Below, piece after piece: positions 38,946 through 49,044 of a stretch of DNA of 64,000 nucleotides. The stretch's first letter is position 1. Each line of letters starts with the position of its first letter. Under the pieces are notes generated by a model. It worked only from the letters and a program-made list of their open reading frames with translations. It did no database searches and was not told the origin of the DNA. Where the stretch lies: assembly GCF_000835165.1 (NCBI RefSeq), contig NZ_CP007790.1, positions 1,550,001 to 1,614,000 on the forward strand, written 5' to 3'. The translations under genes were made by a program, and so were the position numbers. Origin of the DNA: Corynebacterium marinum DSM 44953 (GTDB lineage: Bacteria; Actinomycetota; Actinomycetes; Mycobacteriales; Mycobacteriaceae).

Positions 38946-40322
38946 ATGAGCGCACCGCACCTGGACCACCGCTTCGCCGACGCATTTCCCGAGCTTGTCC
39001 ACGCCGCCCGCGGAGAACCCCAGCCCGATCCGCGTCTGATCCTGCTGAATGAAACCCTCGCCCGGGAGCTCGGACTCGACCCGGGGTGGCTGCGCAGCCC
39101 CGAGGGCGTGACCTTCCTCCTGGGCCGGGGAGGCGGCCGGACCGTGGCCATGGGCTACGCCGGGCACCAGTTCGGGCAGCTCTCGCCCCGCCTCGGCGAC
39201 GGCCGTGCGCTGCTGCTCGGCGAGCTCACCGACACGGCGGGCCGGGTCCGCGATCTCCACACGAAGGGCACCGGCCCCACCGCCTTCTCCCGGGGCGGCG
39301 ACGGCCGCGGCGCACTGGGACCCATGCTCCGCGAGTACCTCGTCTCCGAGGCGATGCACGCGCTGGGCGTGCCCACCACCCGCGCCCTCGCCGTGGTGTC
39401 CACCGGCCGGAAGATTCAGCGCGGCGGCGTGGTCCCCGGCGCGGCGCTCGTGCGCACGGCCGCCAGCCACCTGCGTATCGGCACCGTCCAGTACGCGCGC
39501 CTCATCGGCGACGAGGACCTCGTCGACCGGCTGTGCACCTATGCCCGGGAACGCCACCACCCCGCCCTGGACACCCACGAGGCGTTCTTCCGCGCGGTGA
39601 TGCACGCGCAGGCGGAGACCATCGCGAAGTGGATGCGGCTCGGATTCATCCACGGGGTGATGAACACCGACAACACCACCCTGTCCGGCGAGACCATCGA
39701 CTACGGCCCCTGCGCCTTCCTCGACCGCTTCGACCCTGCGACGTTCTTCAGCTCCATCGACACCCACGGCCGCTACGCCTTCCGCAACCAGCCCGCCATC
39801 CTCGGCTGGAACCTCGCCCGCCTCGCCGAGGCGATGGTCCCGCTTTTCGACGCCGACGAGAACGCGGCCGTCGAGAAGGCGCAGGCCGCCATGGACGACT
39901 TCCCCGGGGTGTGGGAGAAGGCGCAGGAACGCGAGCTGGCCCGCGCGTTGGGGACTTCCGACGCCGACCTCGGCCGCCGCTGGCTGGAACTCCTCGAGGA
40001 ACGCGCCCCGGACCTGACTTCCACCCACCGCCTGCTCGCCGACTCCCCCACCGCGCTGGCCGAGGTCGTCGGCCGGGAATGGGTCGCAGACTGGCAGGCC
40101 CTGTCCCCGGACACCGCCGCCCTGGACCGCCTCCATCCGCGGTACATCCCGCGCAACCACCTGCTCCAGGCCGCGCTCACCGACGCCGAGGCCGGCGACC
40201 TGGTGCCCTACCTGCAGTTGCTGGCCGCGGTCACCGATCCATACACGGACCACGGCCCCGAGCTGCGGAGACCTGCCCCGGAGGGTTTCGACGAGATGTT
40301 CCGCACCTTCTGCGGCACCTAG
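38946..40322 (+). CDS. selO: SelO/YdiU family protein AMPylase
   Basis: Pseudokinase-fold enzyme that transfers AMP to proteins; E. coli SelO acts in redox stress. The 458-residue product has Gly-rich GYAGHQFGQLSPRLGDGRA, KGTGPTAFSRGGDGRGAL, and the catalytic GVMNTDNTTLSGETIDYGPCAFLD. The C-terminus is TFCGT with Cys third from the end, matching the conserved Cys pair of E. coli SelO together with the Cys in DYGPC. Here it is Cys, not selenocysteine. Confidence 0.93.
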   Translation: MSAPHLDHRFADAFPELVHAARGEPQPDPRLILLNETLARELGLDPGWLRSPEGVTFLLGRGGGRTVAMGYAGHQFGQLSPRLGDGRALLLGELTDTAGRVRDLHTKGTGPTAFSRGGDGRGALGPMLREYLVSEAMHALGVPTTRALAVVSTGRKIQRGGVVPGAALVRTAASHLRIGTVQYARLIGDEDLVDRLCTYARERHHPALDTHEAFFRAVMHAQAETIAKWMRLGFIHGVMNTDNTTLSGETIDYGPCAFLDRFDPATFFSSIDTHGRYAFRNQPAILGWNLARLAEAMVPLFDADENAAVEKAQAAMDDFPGVWEKAQERELARALGTSDADLGRRWLELLEERAPDLTSTHRLLADSPTALAEVVGREWVADWQALSPDTAALDRLHPRYIPRNHLLQAALTDAEAGDLVPYLQLLAAVTDPYTDHGPELRRPAPEGFDEMFRTFCGT

Positions 40323-40326
40323 CAGG

Positions 40327-41217
40327 TCACAGTTCGTCGACGACGATCTTCTTCATCCCCATGAACCTGCCGTAGGCGCCGGGCCGTTCCAGGAGTTCGC
40401 CGAGGTTGTCGGGGACGATCTGCCAGCTGACCCCGTAGCGGTCGACCAGCCAGCCGCACTGCTCGGCCTCCGGCACCGCCGACAGCGCCTCCCAGACCCG
40501 GTCGATCTCCGCCTGGCCGCGGGCCCGGAACATGAGGGAGATCCCGGGCGAGAACGTGAAGGACTGCGCCACGGCCGAATCCATGGCGGAGAGCCACTCA
40601 CCACGGATCTGGAAGTCCGAGAAGATCACCGACTCCGCGGTCACCGGCCCCTGAGCCTCGTCGTAGTGGACCCGGCTGCCCAGCTCCGCGTCCGGGAACA
40701 CCGACAGGTAGAAGTCGACCGCCTCCCGCGCCATGTTCTGCGCGGGGCCGCAGAACATGAGGTCCGGGATGACGAACGGCCGGGGTTCACCCTCCGGGTT
40801 GGTGAGCATGAGCTGCCAGCTCACTCCGTAGCGGTCCATCAACCAGCCGTAGTGCGGGCTGAAGGGGTAGCCCCCCAACTCCATGAGCACGGTCCCGCCG
40901 TCGACGAGCCGCTCCCAGCAGCGGGTGAGATCCCCCCGGGCGTCAGCGCGTTCGGAGGGGTCGAAGTTGAGGAAGAAGCTGATGGCGGGGGTGGGCGCGA
41001 ATTCGTCGCCCGCGTTGATCAGCGCCATGCGGTAGCCGGAGACATCGAGTTCCACCGCCAGCGTGCGTCCGGCGAACTCCCGCTGGAAATCCAGGAGCCC
41101 CTCGGCCGGGTAGGTCTGCCGGTCCACGACCGCGGTGTCGGGCAGCGCGGAAACGTAGAAATCCGCGGCGTCGTCGGCGACGCGGTCGATCCAGATGTGC
41201 GGGATGATCGTGGGCAT
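40327..41217 (-). CDS. Tandem VOC (PhnB-like) protein
   Basis: A 296-residue protein of two related PhnB-like glyoxalase-fold halves, each ending with a repeat of the phrase LMDRYGVSWQLM or LVDRYGVSWQIV. The N-terminal half starts TIIPHIWIDRVADDAADFYV; the second half begins with VIPDLMFCGPAQNMAREAVD. Function unknown. ATG 41217 has AGGA 5 bases ahead; the longer frame upstream is rejected. Confidence 0.82.
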   Translation of the reverse strand: MPTIIPHIWIDRVADDAADFYVSALPDTAVVDRQTYPAEGLLDFQREFAGRTLAVELDVSGYRMALINAGDEFAPTPAISFFLNFDPSERADARGDLTRCWERLVDGGTVLMELGGYPFSPHYGWLMDRYGVSWQLMLTNPEGEPRPFVIPDLMFCGPAQNMAREAVDFYLSVFPDAELGSRVHYDEAQGPVTAESVIFSDFQIRGEWLSAMDSAVAQSFTFSPGISLMFRARGQAEIDRVWEALSAVPEAEQCGWLVDRYGVSWQIVPDNLGELLERPGAYGRFMGMKKIVVDEL

Positions 41218-41371
41218 GCGTTCCTCTTTCCGTGACGCAGCGTCAGTGACAGACCTCACATTACGCCCCGCCCGGCGCAAGATCCACGGATTTTCCACGG
41301 TCCGCACCGCTCCCGGCAATACACTGGTGGACACGGCTACCGTGCGTCAACCGCCAGCTGCAGGAGACACA

Positions 41372-42277
41372 ATGAGTGACACCGCCATCACCATGGTCAA
41401 CCTGTCCAAGACCTTCGGATCGACCCGGGCCCTGGACGACTTCAACATCTCGGTGCCGGCCGGAGAGGTCCGCGGATTCCTCGGCCCCAACGGTTCCGGC
41501 AAATCCACCGCCATCCGGGTGCTGCTCGGCGTCCTCCGCGCCACCGCGGGCTCGGCGCAGGTTCTGGGAATGGACCCGTGGCGGGATTCGGTGGAACTGC
41601 ATCACCGCCTCGCCTACGTCGGCGGTGACACCAGCCTGTGGCCGAACCTCACCGGCGGAGAGGCCATCGACCTGCTCACCCGCCACCAGAGCTCCGACGC
41701 CCTGCGCCGGCGCCGGGACGACCTCATCGAACGCTTCGAACTCGACCCGCGGAAGAAGTCCCGGACCTACTCCAAGGGAAACCGGCAGAAGGTCGCGCTC
41801 ATCGCCGCGCTCTCCCTCGACGTCGATCTCTACCTGCTCGACGAACCGACCGCCGGCCTCGACCCGTTGATGGAGTCGCTGTTCACCGAGGAGATCAGGG
41901 CGCGCCGGGACGAGGGCCGGACCGTGCTGCTGTCGAGCCACATCCTCGGCGAGGTGGAGAAGTTGTGCGATTCCGTCACGATCATCCGGGCCGGCCGGGA
42001 CGTCGAGCACGGGACGATGTCCGAGCTGCGCCACCTCACCCGTTCGGCGGTCGCCGGCACCGTCGCCGCCGACGCCCAGGGTCTGGCGTCCGTCCCGGGG
42101 GTCCACGATCTCGCGGTGGACGGGGGAAAGTTCCGCTTCCAGGTGGAGGACCACAACCTCGACGACGTCCTGCGCGTGCTGCCCGACATGGGGGTGCAGA
42201 ACCTGACGATCACTCCCCCGTCCCTGGAGGATCTCTTCCTCCGCCACTACGGCACCGGTGAGGGGGCGCGGCGATGA
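41372..42277 (+). CDS. ABC exporter ATP-binding subunit (antibiotic type)
   Basis: A 301-residue ATPase of the DrrA-like group. Walker A is GPNGSGKST, the signature is YSKGNRQKVALIAALS, Walker B is LYLLDEPTAGLDP, and the H-loop is LLSSHILGE. It pairs with the permease that overlaps it by 4 bases (ATGA). GGAG lies 6 bases before ATG 41372. Substrate unknown; no regulator is adjacent. Confidence 0.93.
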   Translation: MSDTAITMVNLSKTFGSTRALDDFNISVPAGEVRGFLGPNGSGKSTAIRVLLGVLRATAGSAQVLGMDPWRDSVELHHRLAYVGGDTSLWPNLTGGEAIDLLTRHQSSDALRRRRDDLIERFELDPRKKSRTYSKGNRQKVALIAALSLDVDLYLLDEPTAGLDPLMESLFTEEIRARRDEGRTVLLSSHILGEVEKLCDSVTIIRAGRDVEHGTMSELRHLTRSAVAGTVAADAQGLASVPGVHDLAVDGGKFRFQVEDHNLDDVLRVLPDMGVQNLTITPPSLEDLFLRHYGTGEGARR

Positions 42278-43875
42278 CCACGCAGTTCACCGGAACAGGC
42301 CGCCTCCTGCGCCTGTACCTGCGCCTGGACCGGTTCCGGCTGCCCGTCTGGGTCCTGTCGATGTTCGTCGTGGTGTGGGCCAGTGTGGACGCGCTGCAGA
42401 CGAGCTTCTCCGACCCCCTGAGCCTGCAGGCCCGGGGGGTCCTCGGCGCCAACCCGGCGGCGGTGATGATGTCCGGGCCCGTGTTCGGGCTCGACAATTA
42501 CACGATGGGGCTGATGGTCGCCAGCGAGCTCTCCCTATGGACGCTCATCGTCGCCGCGGTCATGGGTGTGCTCTTCATGGTCCGGCACACCCGAACCGAC
42601 GAGGAGACCGGCCGGCTCGAGATGCTCCGCGCCCTGCCGGTCGGGCGCATGGCGGCACCGACGGCGTCGATGATCCTCGTCGCGCTGGCCACCCTCGCGA
42701 TGGGTGCCGCCGTCTCTGCCGGGCTACTGATAACGGGCATGCGGGTCGCCGATTCGCTGGCCTTCGGGCTCGCCACGGCGCTGACCGGCATGGTCTTCGG
42801 CGCCGCCGCGGCTGTGGCGGCGCAGTTGAGCGACAACGCACGCGCGGCCTCCGGGCTGGGGATCGCCGCCATCGTCGTGGCCTTCCTCATACGAGCCGCC
42901 GGTGACGTCATCGACTACCAGGGGTCCTGGCTCTCCTGGTTCTCCCCGCTGGCCTGGGCCCAGCAGACCCGCCTCTACGCCGACCTGCGCTGGTGGCCGC
43001 TGGCGCTGTCCGCCGTCACCGTCATTGTGCTGGTCACCCTGGCCTTCTGGCTGGTGGGGCGCCGGGACCTCGGGGCGGGTCTGGGGCACGGCCGCCCGGG
43101 CCCCGGACGGGCGTCGTCACGCCTGCTCTCCCCCGCTGGACTGGCCTGGCGGCTGGAGAACCCGACGTTCCTCATCTGGGCGGTGGGCCTGTTCGCCTTC
43201 GCCGTGGTCTTCGGCACCCTGGCCGACGAACTGGAGGGCGTGGTGGACGTCATGCCGGCGATCGACGACTGGGTCAGTCTCGACCTGACGGATCTGACCA
43301 GTTCCTTCGGCGCCATGCTCCTGTCCTACCTCAGTCTCGGCCCCGCGCTTCTCCTGGTCTCCGCGTTCCTCCACCTGCGCGCGGAGGAACGCGGGGGTCG
43401 ACTGACATCCATGCTCATCGGCGGCAGCTCCCGGTCGAGTTTCCTGGCGGTCTGGTTCGCCGTCGTGGCGGCGCAGGCGATTGCCGTGCTGATCCTCCTC
43501 GGCTTCGGGCTCGGAATCGGGATCGCCGTCGGCTCAGGGGACACCAGGTGGATCGGCGACATGACGGCGGCGTCGTTCGCCTACCTGCCCGCGGTCCTGC
43601 TCTACGGCACGCTGGCGGTGCTGGTGTTCGGACTGTTTCCCAGGCTCACCGCACTCACCTGGTTCTATCTGGCGTGGAGCATTCTCGTCCTCTTCCTGGG
43701 CGAGCTGCTCCGACTCCCCGACTGGGCGCGCAGCACCACGCCGGTCTGGCACACACCCGCCGTGCCCGGGACGGAGGTGGATCCCCTCCCCCTGATTCTC
43801 ATGACGATCCTCGCCGTGAGCTTCCTGGTGATCGGCCTGGTCGGTTTCCGCAGCCGCGACATCGCCGAGGGCTGA
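42274..43875 (+). CDS. ABC exporter permease (polyketide/antibiotic type)
   Basis: A 533-residue membrane protein with two repeats of about six helices, the size of the Tip/polyketide exporter permeases of actinobacteria. It starts TTQFTGTGRLLRLYLRLDRF. It probably forms one exporter with the preceding ATPase. Ends 11 bp before the mqo terminator. Confidence 0.88.
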   Translation: MTTQFTGTGRLLRLYLRLDRFRLPVWVLSMFVVVWASVDALQTSFSDPLSLQARGVLGANPAAVMMSGPVFGLDNYTMGLMVASELSLWTLIVAAVMGVLFMVRHTRTDEETGRLEMLRALPVGRMAAPTASMILVALATLAMGAAVSAGLLITGMRVADSLAFGLATALTGMVFGAAAAVAAQLSDNARAASGLGIAAIVVAFLIRAAGDVIDYQGSWLSWFSPLAWAQQTRLYADLRWWPLALSAVTVIVLVTLAFWLVGRRDLGAGLGHGRPGPGRASSRLLSPAGLAWRLENPTFLIWAVGLFAFAVVFGTLADELEGVVDVMPAIDDWVSLDLTDLTSSFGAMLLSYLSLGPALLLVSAFLHLRAEERGGRLTSMLIGGSSRSSFLAVWFAVVAAQAIAVLILLGFGLGIGIAVGSGDTRWIGDMTAASFAYLPAVLLYGTLAVLVFGLFPRLTALTWFYLAWSILVLFLGELLRLPDWARSTTPVWHTPAVPGTEVDPLPLILMTILAVSFLVIGLVGFRSRDIAEG

Positions 43876-43881
43876 GAGCAG

Positions 43882-43915
43882 AAAACGCCCCCTCCGCCGG
43901 AAAGCGGAAGGGGCG
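43882..43915 (-). terminator. Terminator after mqo
   Basis: GC-rich stem 43886-43915 (CGCCCC...GGGGCG) followed on the minus strand by TTTT. It may also stop the convergent ABC permease transcript. Confidence 0.75.
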
Positions 43916-43931
43916 CACCCCGGAAATGATG

Positions 43932-45434
43932 CTAGCGGGCCAGCTTCAGGGTCTTCTGGGAGTAATCCCACAGCTCGTCGAACATCTTCTTGTCGTCGCC
44001 CAGCTTGACGCCGTAGGACGGGATCATCTCGTAGATCTTCGGACCCCACTCGATCATCCGCTCACCGAAGCAACGCTCCAGCAGCTCCAGCATGGCGGCC
44101 GGGGCGATGGAGGCTCCCGGGGAGGCGCCGAGCAGACCGGCGATGGAACCGTCGCTGCCGTTGATCAGGGTGGTGCCGAACTCCAGGGAGCCGAAGCGCG
44201 GGGCGGCGGTCGGCTTGATCACCTGGACGCGCTGACCGGCGACGACAGTCTCCCAGTCCTCGGCCTTGGCGGAGGGGACGTAGTCGCGCAGGTCGACGAG
44301 ACGCTTCTCGAAGTCCTTCGCCACCTCGGAGATCAGGTACTTGGTCAGTGCGAACTCCTGCACCGCGACACCCAGGTAGGAGGGGATGTTGTCCGGGCGG
44401 ATCGACTTGAACAGGTCGAGGTAGGAACCCTCCTTGAGGAACTTGGGGGTCCAACCGCCGTAGGGGCCGAACAGCAGGCCCTTCTCGCCGTCGATGACCC
44501 GGGTGTCCAGGTGCGGAACGGACATCGGCGGGGCGCCGACCTTCGCCTTGCCGTAGACCTTGGCGGAGTGCTTCTCGATGAGCTCCGGGTTGGTGGAGCG
44601 CAGCCACATGCCGGAGACCGGGAAGCCGGCGTAGCCGTTGACCTCGGGGACGCCCGCCTTGCGCAGCAGGTCGAGGGCGTAGCCGCCGGCACCGACGAAG
44701 ACGAACTTGGCCCGGATCACGGAGGTGTCGCCGGTGTGGACGTTCTTGACGGTGACCTTCCAGTGCTTGCCGTCCTTCTTGAGGTTCTTGACCTCGTGGC
44801 CGTAGCGGATCTCCGTGCCGGAGGCCTCCGCCGCGGTCAGGAACTGCCTTGTCAGCGCACCGAAGTTGACGTCGGTGCCCAGGTCTGTGCCCGCGTAGGC
44901 GACCTTCTCCGCGTCGAAGTCGCGGCCCTCGGCCATGACGGGCAGACGCTCGGCGAACTTGGCGTCGTCGTCGACGAACTCCATGCCCGGGAAGAGGATG
45001 TTGTCCTTCAGCGCCTCGTGGCGGCGGCGCAGGTAGTCGACCTGGTCGTGGCCCTGGGCGAAGGCGAGGTGCGGGACCGGCTGGACCCAGTCGCCCGGGT
45101 CGGCGAGCACGCCGTTGTCGACCTGGTGGGACCAGAACTGGCGTGAGACCTGGAACTTCTCGTTGATGTCGATCGCCTTGGAGACGTCGATGCGGCCGTT
45201 CTTCTCCGGGGTGTAGTTCAGCTCGCAGAGAGCGGAGTGTCCGGTTCCGGCGTTGTTCCACGGGGAAGTGGACTCCTGGGCGGGTCCGTCGAGGCGCTCG
45301 AAGATCATCTGGGACCAGCTCGGCTCCAGCTCGCGGATCATGGCGCCCAGCGTGGCGCTCATGACACCCGCGCCGACGAGGGCGACATCGACCTCGTCAG
45401 CGATCACGGCAGCGTTCTTCTTGTCAGTGGACAC
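43932..45434 (-). CDS. mqo: Malate:quinone oxidoreductase
   Basis: Membrane-associated FAD enzyme that oxidises malate to oxaloacetate with electrons to menaquinone; the main TCA step at this point in corynebacteria. The 500-residue product has FAD motif VDVALVGAGVMSATLGAMI and the family blocks SPWNNAGTGHSALCELNYTP and FSFTLINGSDGS-type end. GTG 45434 is the only reasonable start. The 260-base upstream gap (45435-45694) is free of genes and must hold its promoter. Confidence 0.96.
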   Translation of the reverse strand: MSTDKKNAAVIADEVDVALVGAGVMSATLGAMIRELEPSWSQMIFERLDGPAQESTSPWNNAGTGHSALCELNYTPEKNGRIDVSKAIDINEKFQVSRQFWSHQVDNGVLADPGDWVQPVPHLAFAQGHDQVDYLRRRHEALKDNILFPGMEFVDDDAKFAERLPVMAEGRDFDAEKVAYAGTDLGTDVNFGALTRQFLTAAEASGTEIRYGHEVKNLKKDGKHWKVTVKNVHTGDTSVIRAKFVFVGAGGYALDLLRKAGVPEVNGYAGFPVSGMWLRSTNPELIEKHSAKVYGKAKVGAPPMSVPHLDTRVIDGEKGLLFGPYGGWTPKFLKEGSYLDLFKSIRPDNIPSYLGVAVQEFALTKYLISEVAKDFEKRLVDLRDYVPSAKAEDWETVVAGQRVQVIKPTAAPRFGSLEFGTTLINGSDGSIAGLLGASPGASIAPAAMLELLERCFGERMIEWGPKIYEMIPSYGVKLGDDKKMFDELWDYSQKTLKLAR

Positions 45435-45681
45435 CTTGAATTACCTCATTCATCGTCGAAGGTTGTGGCCCTCGCCGGGTGGCGGCACTCTTCCCGGCGG
45501 GCAGGACAATCGGGGGTACGGCCTATCCGGCCTCGGCTCCGTCCTCGGCAGGATTCCGCTCCCCATGTCCGGTACCCAGATACCTTACGCCCTAGGTTTG
45601 TGGCGGGTGGGTAGAAGGTGGGCATTTAGTGAACTTCCCAACACCTCAACGTCCCCCCGGCCGGTGCCCCCGAACCCGACC

Positions 45682-45687
45682 TAGAGT
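45682..45687 (+). promoter_or_regulatory. -10 hexamer of the hydrolase gene
   Basis: TAGAGT, 7 bases before ATG 45695. No Shine-Dalgarno at a normal distance; leaderless start inferred. Confidence 0.4.
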
Positions 45688-45694
45688 GGTGGGC

Positions 45695-46675
45695 ATGACA
45701 GTTGCTGACATCTCCGGCTGGCACGAGGACGTTCTCGGCCCCGACTTCCAGGCCTGCGACATCAATCTGGGCCCCGACCCCGAGGGGGAGGGTGACGTCG
45801 TCGCCACCCTGGTGCGGTTCGGGGATCCGGCGGCGTCGACACGCGCCGTCCTGTGGGTGCACGGGATGACGGACTACTTCTTCCACGAGCACGTGGCCCG
45901 CGCGATGGACGAGGCGGGTTACGCGTTCTACGCCCTTGACCTGCGCAAGTGCGGCCGGTCCTGCCGGGAGGGGCAGCGCTGGCACTACAGCGGGGACTTC
46001 CGGCACTACTTCCCCGAGTTGACGGCCGCGCTGGACATCATCACGGCCGGGCACCCCGACGTCACCCCGATCGCCCACTCCACGGCCGGGATGATCGTGC
46101 CGTTGTGGGCCGCGCATCTGGCGCGCAACGACTCAGCCCGGCATGCGAAACTGGGCGGCATCATCCTCAACTCGCCGTGGCTGGACATGATGTACCCGCG
46201 GGCGGCGGTCGCGCTGGGCCGGCCGGTGGTCGGGGTGCTCGGCCGGCTGATGCCCGGCCTGGAGGTGCCCGGCGGCAACCTGGGCTCCTACGGGATGTCG
46301 ATCCACCGGGACCACCACGGCGAGTGGGACTTCGACGTGAACTTCAAGCCGGTGCGGGGCCACCGGAAGTACCTGGGCTGGCTGCGGGAGGTGCTGCGCG
46401 CCCAGGCCCGGATTCAACGGGGCAAGGTCGACGTGGGCGTCCCGGTGCTCACGGTGTGCTCGGCGGAGTCCCGGCTGGGCAAGCCGTACTCGGCGGAGTC
46501 CGCCGGAGTGGACACCGTGCTGGATGTCGCGCAGATCCAGCGGTGGGCCCCGCTGCTCGGCAGGGACGTGACGGTGCACCCCGTCGAGGGGGCGATGCAC
46601 GACGTGTTCCTGTCGCAGACCGGGCCGCGGGAGGAGGCGCTGGCTACGGCGCTGCGGTGGTTGGGGCGCAGGTAG
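45695..46675 (+). CDS. Alpha/beta hydrolase
   Basis: A 326-residue alpha/beta hydrolase of the monoacylglycerol lipase-like group. Oxyanion region VLWVHGMTDYFF, then LDLRKCGRS, then a nucleophile elbow PIAHSTAGMI where the first Gly of GxSxG is Ala-His. A late His in EGAMHDVFLSQ completes a plausible triad. It lies between mqo and mtr, as in C. glutamicum. Substrate unknown. Confidence 0.85.
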   Translation: MTVADISGWHEDVLGPDFQACDINLGPDPEGEGDVVATLVRFGDPAASTRAVLWVHGMTDYFFHEHVARAMDEAGYAFYALDLRKCGRSCREGQRWHYSGDFRHYFPELTAALDIITAGHPDVTPIAHSTAGMIVPLWAAHLARNDSARHAKLGGIILNSPWLDMMYPRAAVALGRPVVGVLGRLMPGLEVPGGNLGSYGMSIHRDHHGEWDFDVNFKPVRGHRKYLGWLREVLRAQARIQRGKVDVGVPVLTVCSAESRLGKPYSAESAGVDTVLDVAQIQRWAPLLGRDVTVHPVEGAMHDVFLSQTGPREEALATALRWLGRR

Positions 46676-46722
46676 ACTCGGGCGTCCGACCATCCCCCGT
46701 TGATTCAAGGAGCTCCTCCCCC

Positions 46723-48120
46723 ATGACTGCTGACCTGAAGGTCGACAAGCACTATGACCTCATCATCATCGGCACCGGTTCGGGCAACTCGATTCCCGGG
46801 CCGGAGTTCGACGACCTCTCGATCGCCATCGTGGAGAAGGGCACCTTCGGCGGCACCTGCCTGAACGTGGGCTGCATCCCGACGAAGATGTTCGTCCACG
46901 CCGCCGACACCGCGCTGGCCGCCCGGGAGTCCGGCAAGCTGGGGCTGAGCTCGCAGGTGTACCACATCGACTGGCCCGGAATCGTCTCCCGCGTGTTCGA
47001 CGAGCGCATCGACCTCATCGCGGAGGGCGGCGAGGCCTACCGCCGCGGCCCGGAGACCCCGAACATCGACGTCTACGACCGGCACGCCCGCTTCGTCGGC
47101 GAGCGCACGCTGCGCACCGGCCAGGGCGAGGAGGAGATGACCATCTCCGGCGACCGTGTCATCATCGCCGCCGGTTCCCGCCCCATGGTCCCCGAGTCCA
47201 TCGCCGAATCCGGCGTGCACTTCCACACCAACGACGACATCATGCGCCTGCCGCAGCAGCCCCAGTCGATCATCATCGTCGGCGGCGGTTTCATCGCCAT
47301 GGAGTTCGCGCACGTCTTCGACGCGCTCGGCACCAAGGTCCACATCGTCAGCCGTTCCGGCCTCCTGCGGCGTCTCGACGCCGACCTCGGCTCCCGCATC
47401 AACGAACTCGCCGCGAAACGTTACGACGTCCGCGTCGGCCGCACCGTCGCCGACGCCGTCCAGGACAGCCGCGGCATCACCGTCACCCTCGACGACGGCG
47501 GCACCGTCACCGCTGACGTCATGCTCGTCGCCACCGGCCGCACCCGGAACGGCGACCAGTTGGACCTGGACCTCGGCGGAGTGGAGATGACCGACGACGG
47601 CCGCGTCAGCGTCGACGAGTACGGCCGTTCCACCTCCGCCGAGGGCGTGTGGGCGCTGGGCGACGTGTCCTCGCCCTACATGCTCAAGCACGTGGCCAAC
47701 GCCGAGATGCGGGCCGTCCGCCACAACCTGCTCCACCCGGACGACCTGCAGAAGATGCCGCACGAGAACGTGCCCTCCGCTGTGTTCACCAACCCGCAGA
47801 TCGCCACCGTCGGCTTCACCGAGCGGGAGGCCCGCCGGGCCGGGCACAACATCTCGGTGAAGATCCAGAAGTACGGCGACGTCGCCTACGGCTGGGCGCT
47901 GGAGGACACCACCGGCATCGCCAAGCTCATCGCCGACAAGGACACGGGCAAACTGCTCGGCGCCCACTTCCTCGGCCCTCAGGCCTCCACCCTCGTCCAG
48001 CAGATGATCACGGTCATGGCCTTCGACCTCGACGTCCGCGAGGTGGCCACCAAGCAGTACTGGATCCACCCGGCGCTGCCCGAGGTGACGGAGAACGCGC
48101 TGCTGGGCCTGGAGTTCTAG
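46723..48120 (+). CDS. mtr: Mycothione reductase
   Basis: FAD/NADPH disulfide reductase that returns mycothiol disulfide to mycothiol. The 465-residue product has FAD motif IIIGTGSGNSIPGPEF, redox pair GGTCLNVGCIPTK, NADPH motif IIVGGGFIAMEFAHVF, and the catalytic HPALPEVTENALLGL at the end. ATG 46723 has AAGGAG 11 bases ahead. Its presence places the organism among mycothiol-making actinobacteria. Confidence 0.95.
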   Translation: MTADLKVDKHYDLIIIGTGSGNSIPGPEFDDLSIAIVEKGTFGGTCLNVGCIPTKMFVHAADTALAARESGKLGLSSQVYHIDWPGIVSRVFDERIDLIAEGGEAYRRGPETPNIDVYDRHARFVGERTLRTGQGEEEMTISGDRVIIAAGSRPMVPESIAESGVHFHTNDDIMRLPQQPQSIIIVGGGFIAMEFAHVFDALGTKVHIVSRSGLLRRLDADLGSRINELAAKRYDVRVGRTVADAVQDSRGITVTLDDGGTVTADVMLVATGRTRNGDQLDLDLGGVEMTDDGRVSVDEYGRSTSAEGVWALGDVSSPYMLKHVANAEMRAVRHNLLHPDDLQKMPHENVPSAVFTNPQIATVGFTEREARRAGHNISVKIQKYGDVAYGWALEDTTGIAKLIADKDTGKLLGAHFLGPQASTLVQQMITVMAFDLDVREVATKQYWIHPALPEVTENALLGLEF

Positions 48121-48156
48121 CCCCTCCGCCTCTCCCCCGCCCGGCGCCGGCGGAGC

Positions 48157-49035
48157 TTAGTCCTCGTCGGGCAGGGTGAGGATCTCGTTGCCGTCCTCGG
48201 TGATCACGATGGTGTGCTCGAACTGGGCGGTGAATCTGCCGTCGGTGTTCTGCACGGTCCAGTCGTCGTCCCAGATGGTGTAGTCGAGGCTGCCGAGGTT
48301 GATCATCGGTTCGATGGTCAGCGTCATACCCGGCTCCAGGATGTCGCGGTAGGTGGTGGAGTCGTAGTGGAGCACCACCAGGCCGTTGTGGAAGGTGGGG
48401 CCCACGCCGTGGCCGGTGAAGTCGCGGACGACGTTGTAACCGAAGCGGTTGGCGTAGGACTCGATGACCCGGCCGATGACGTTGATCTCGCGGCCCGGCT
48501 TCGCCGCCCTGATGCCGCGCATCAGAGCCTCGTGGGTGCGCTCGACGAGCAGGCGGTGCTCCTCGGAGACGTCGCCGACCAGGAAGGTCGCGTTGGTGTC
48601 GCCGTGCACGCCGTTCTTGAAGGCGGTGACGTCGACGTTGACGATGTCGCCGTCCTGCATGACGGTGGTGTCGGGGATGCCGTGGCACACGATCTCGTTG
48701 AGCGAGGTGCAGGAGGACTTGGTGTAGCCCCGGTAGCCCAGGGTGGAGGGGTAGGCGCCGTGGTCAACCATGTACTCGTGGGCGATGCGGTCGAGTTCGT
48801 CGGTGGTCACGCCCGGGGCGACGGCCTTGCCCACCTCCTTGAGCGCGTTGGCGGCGATCTTCGACGCCTCGCGCATCGCCTCGATCACCTCGGGGGGCTG
48901 GATGAACGCCTCGCCGATGTTCTCCCGGACCTCGTCCTTCCACACGTACTCGGGGCGCTCGATGTGGTCCGGGACGGTGCGGATGGGAGTGGGTTTACCG
49001 GGGACAAGAAGGGAACGATTCGACATGCCTGACAT
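48157..49035 (-). CDS. map: Methionine aminopeptidase, type I
   Basis: Removes N-terminal Met. The 292-residue product has the longer N-terminal extension of actinobacterial MapB-type enzymes. Metal ligands lie in [36 protein letters not shown] and the final [10 protein letters not shown]. Start ATG 49035 (AAGGA 5 bases ahead) or ATG 49026. It follows the PBP gene by 9 bases and is likely co-transcribed. Confidence 0.95.
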   Translation of the reverse strand: MSGMSNRSLLVPGKPTPIRTVPDHIERPEYVWKDEVRENIGEAFIQPPEVIEAMREASKIAANALKEVGKAVAPGVTTDELDRIAHEYMVDHGAYPSTLGYRGYTKSSCTSLNEIVCHGIPDTTVMQDGDIVNVDVTAFKNGVHGDTNATFLVGDVSEEHRLLVERTHEALMRGIRAAKPGREINVIGRVIESYANRFGYNVVRDFTGHGVGPTFHNGLVVLHYDSTTYRDILEPGMTLTIEPMINLGSLDYTIWDDDWTVQNTDGRFTAQFEHTIVITEDGNEILTLPDED

Positions 49036-49044
49036 GGTAGTCCT

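Noticed and set aside
38892..40253. N-terminal extension of the methyltransferase gene
   Set aside because: The frame is open only because it mirrors selO; the true protein starts at 38891 with MTAASPATG.
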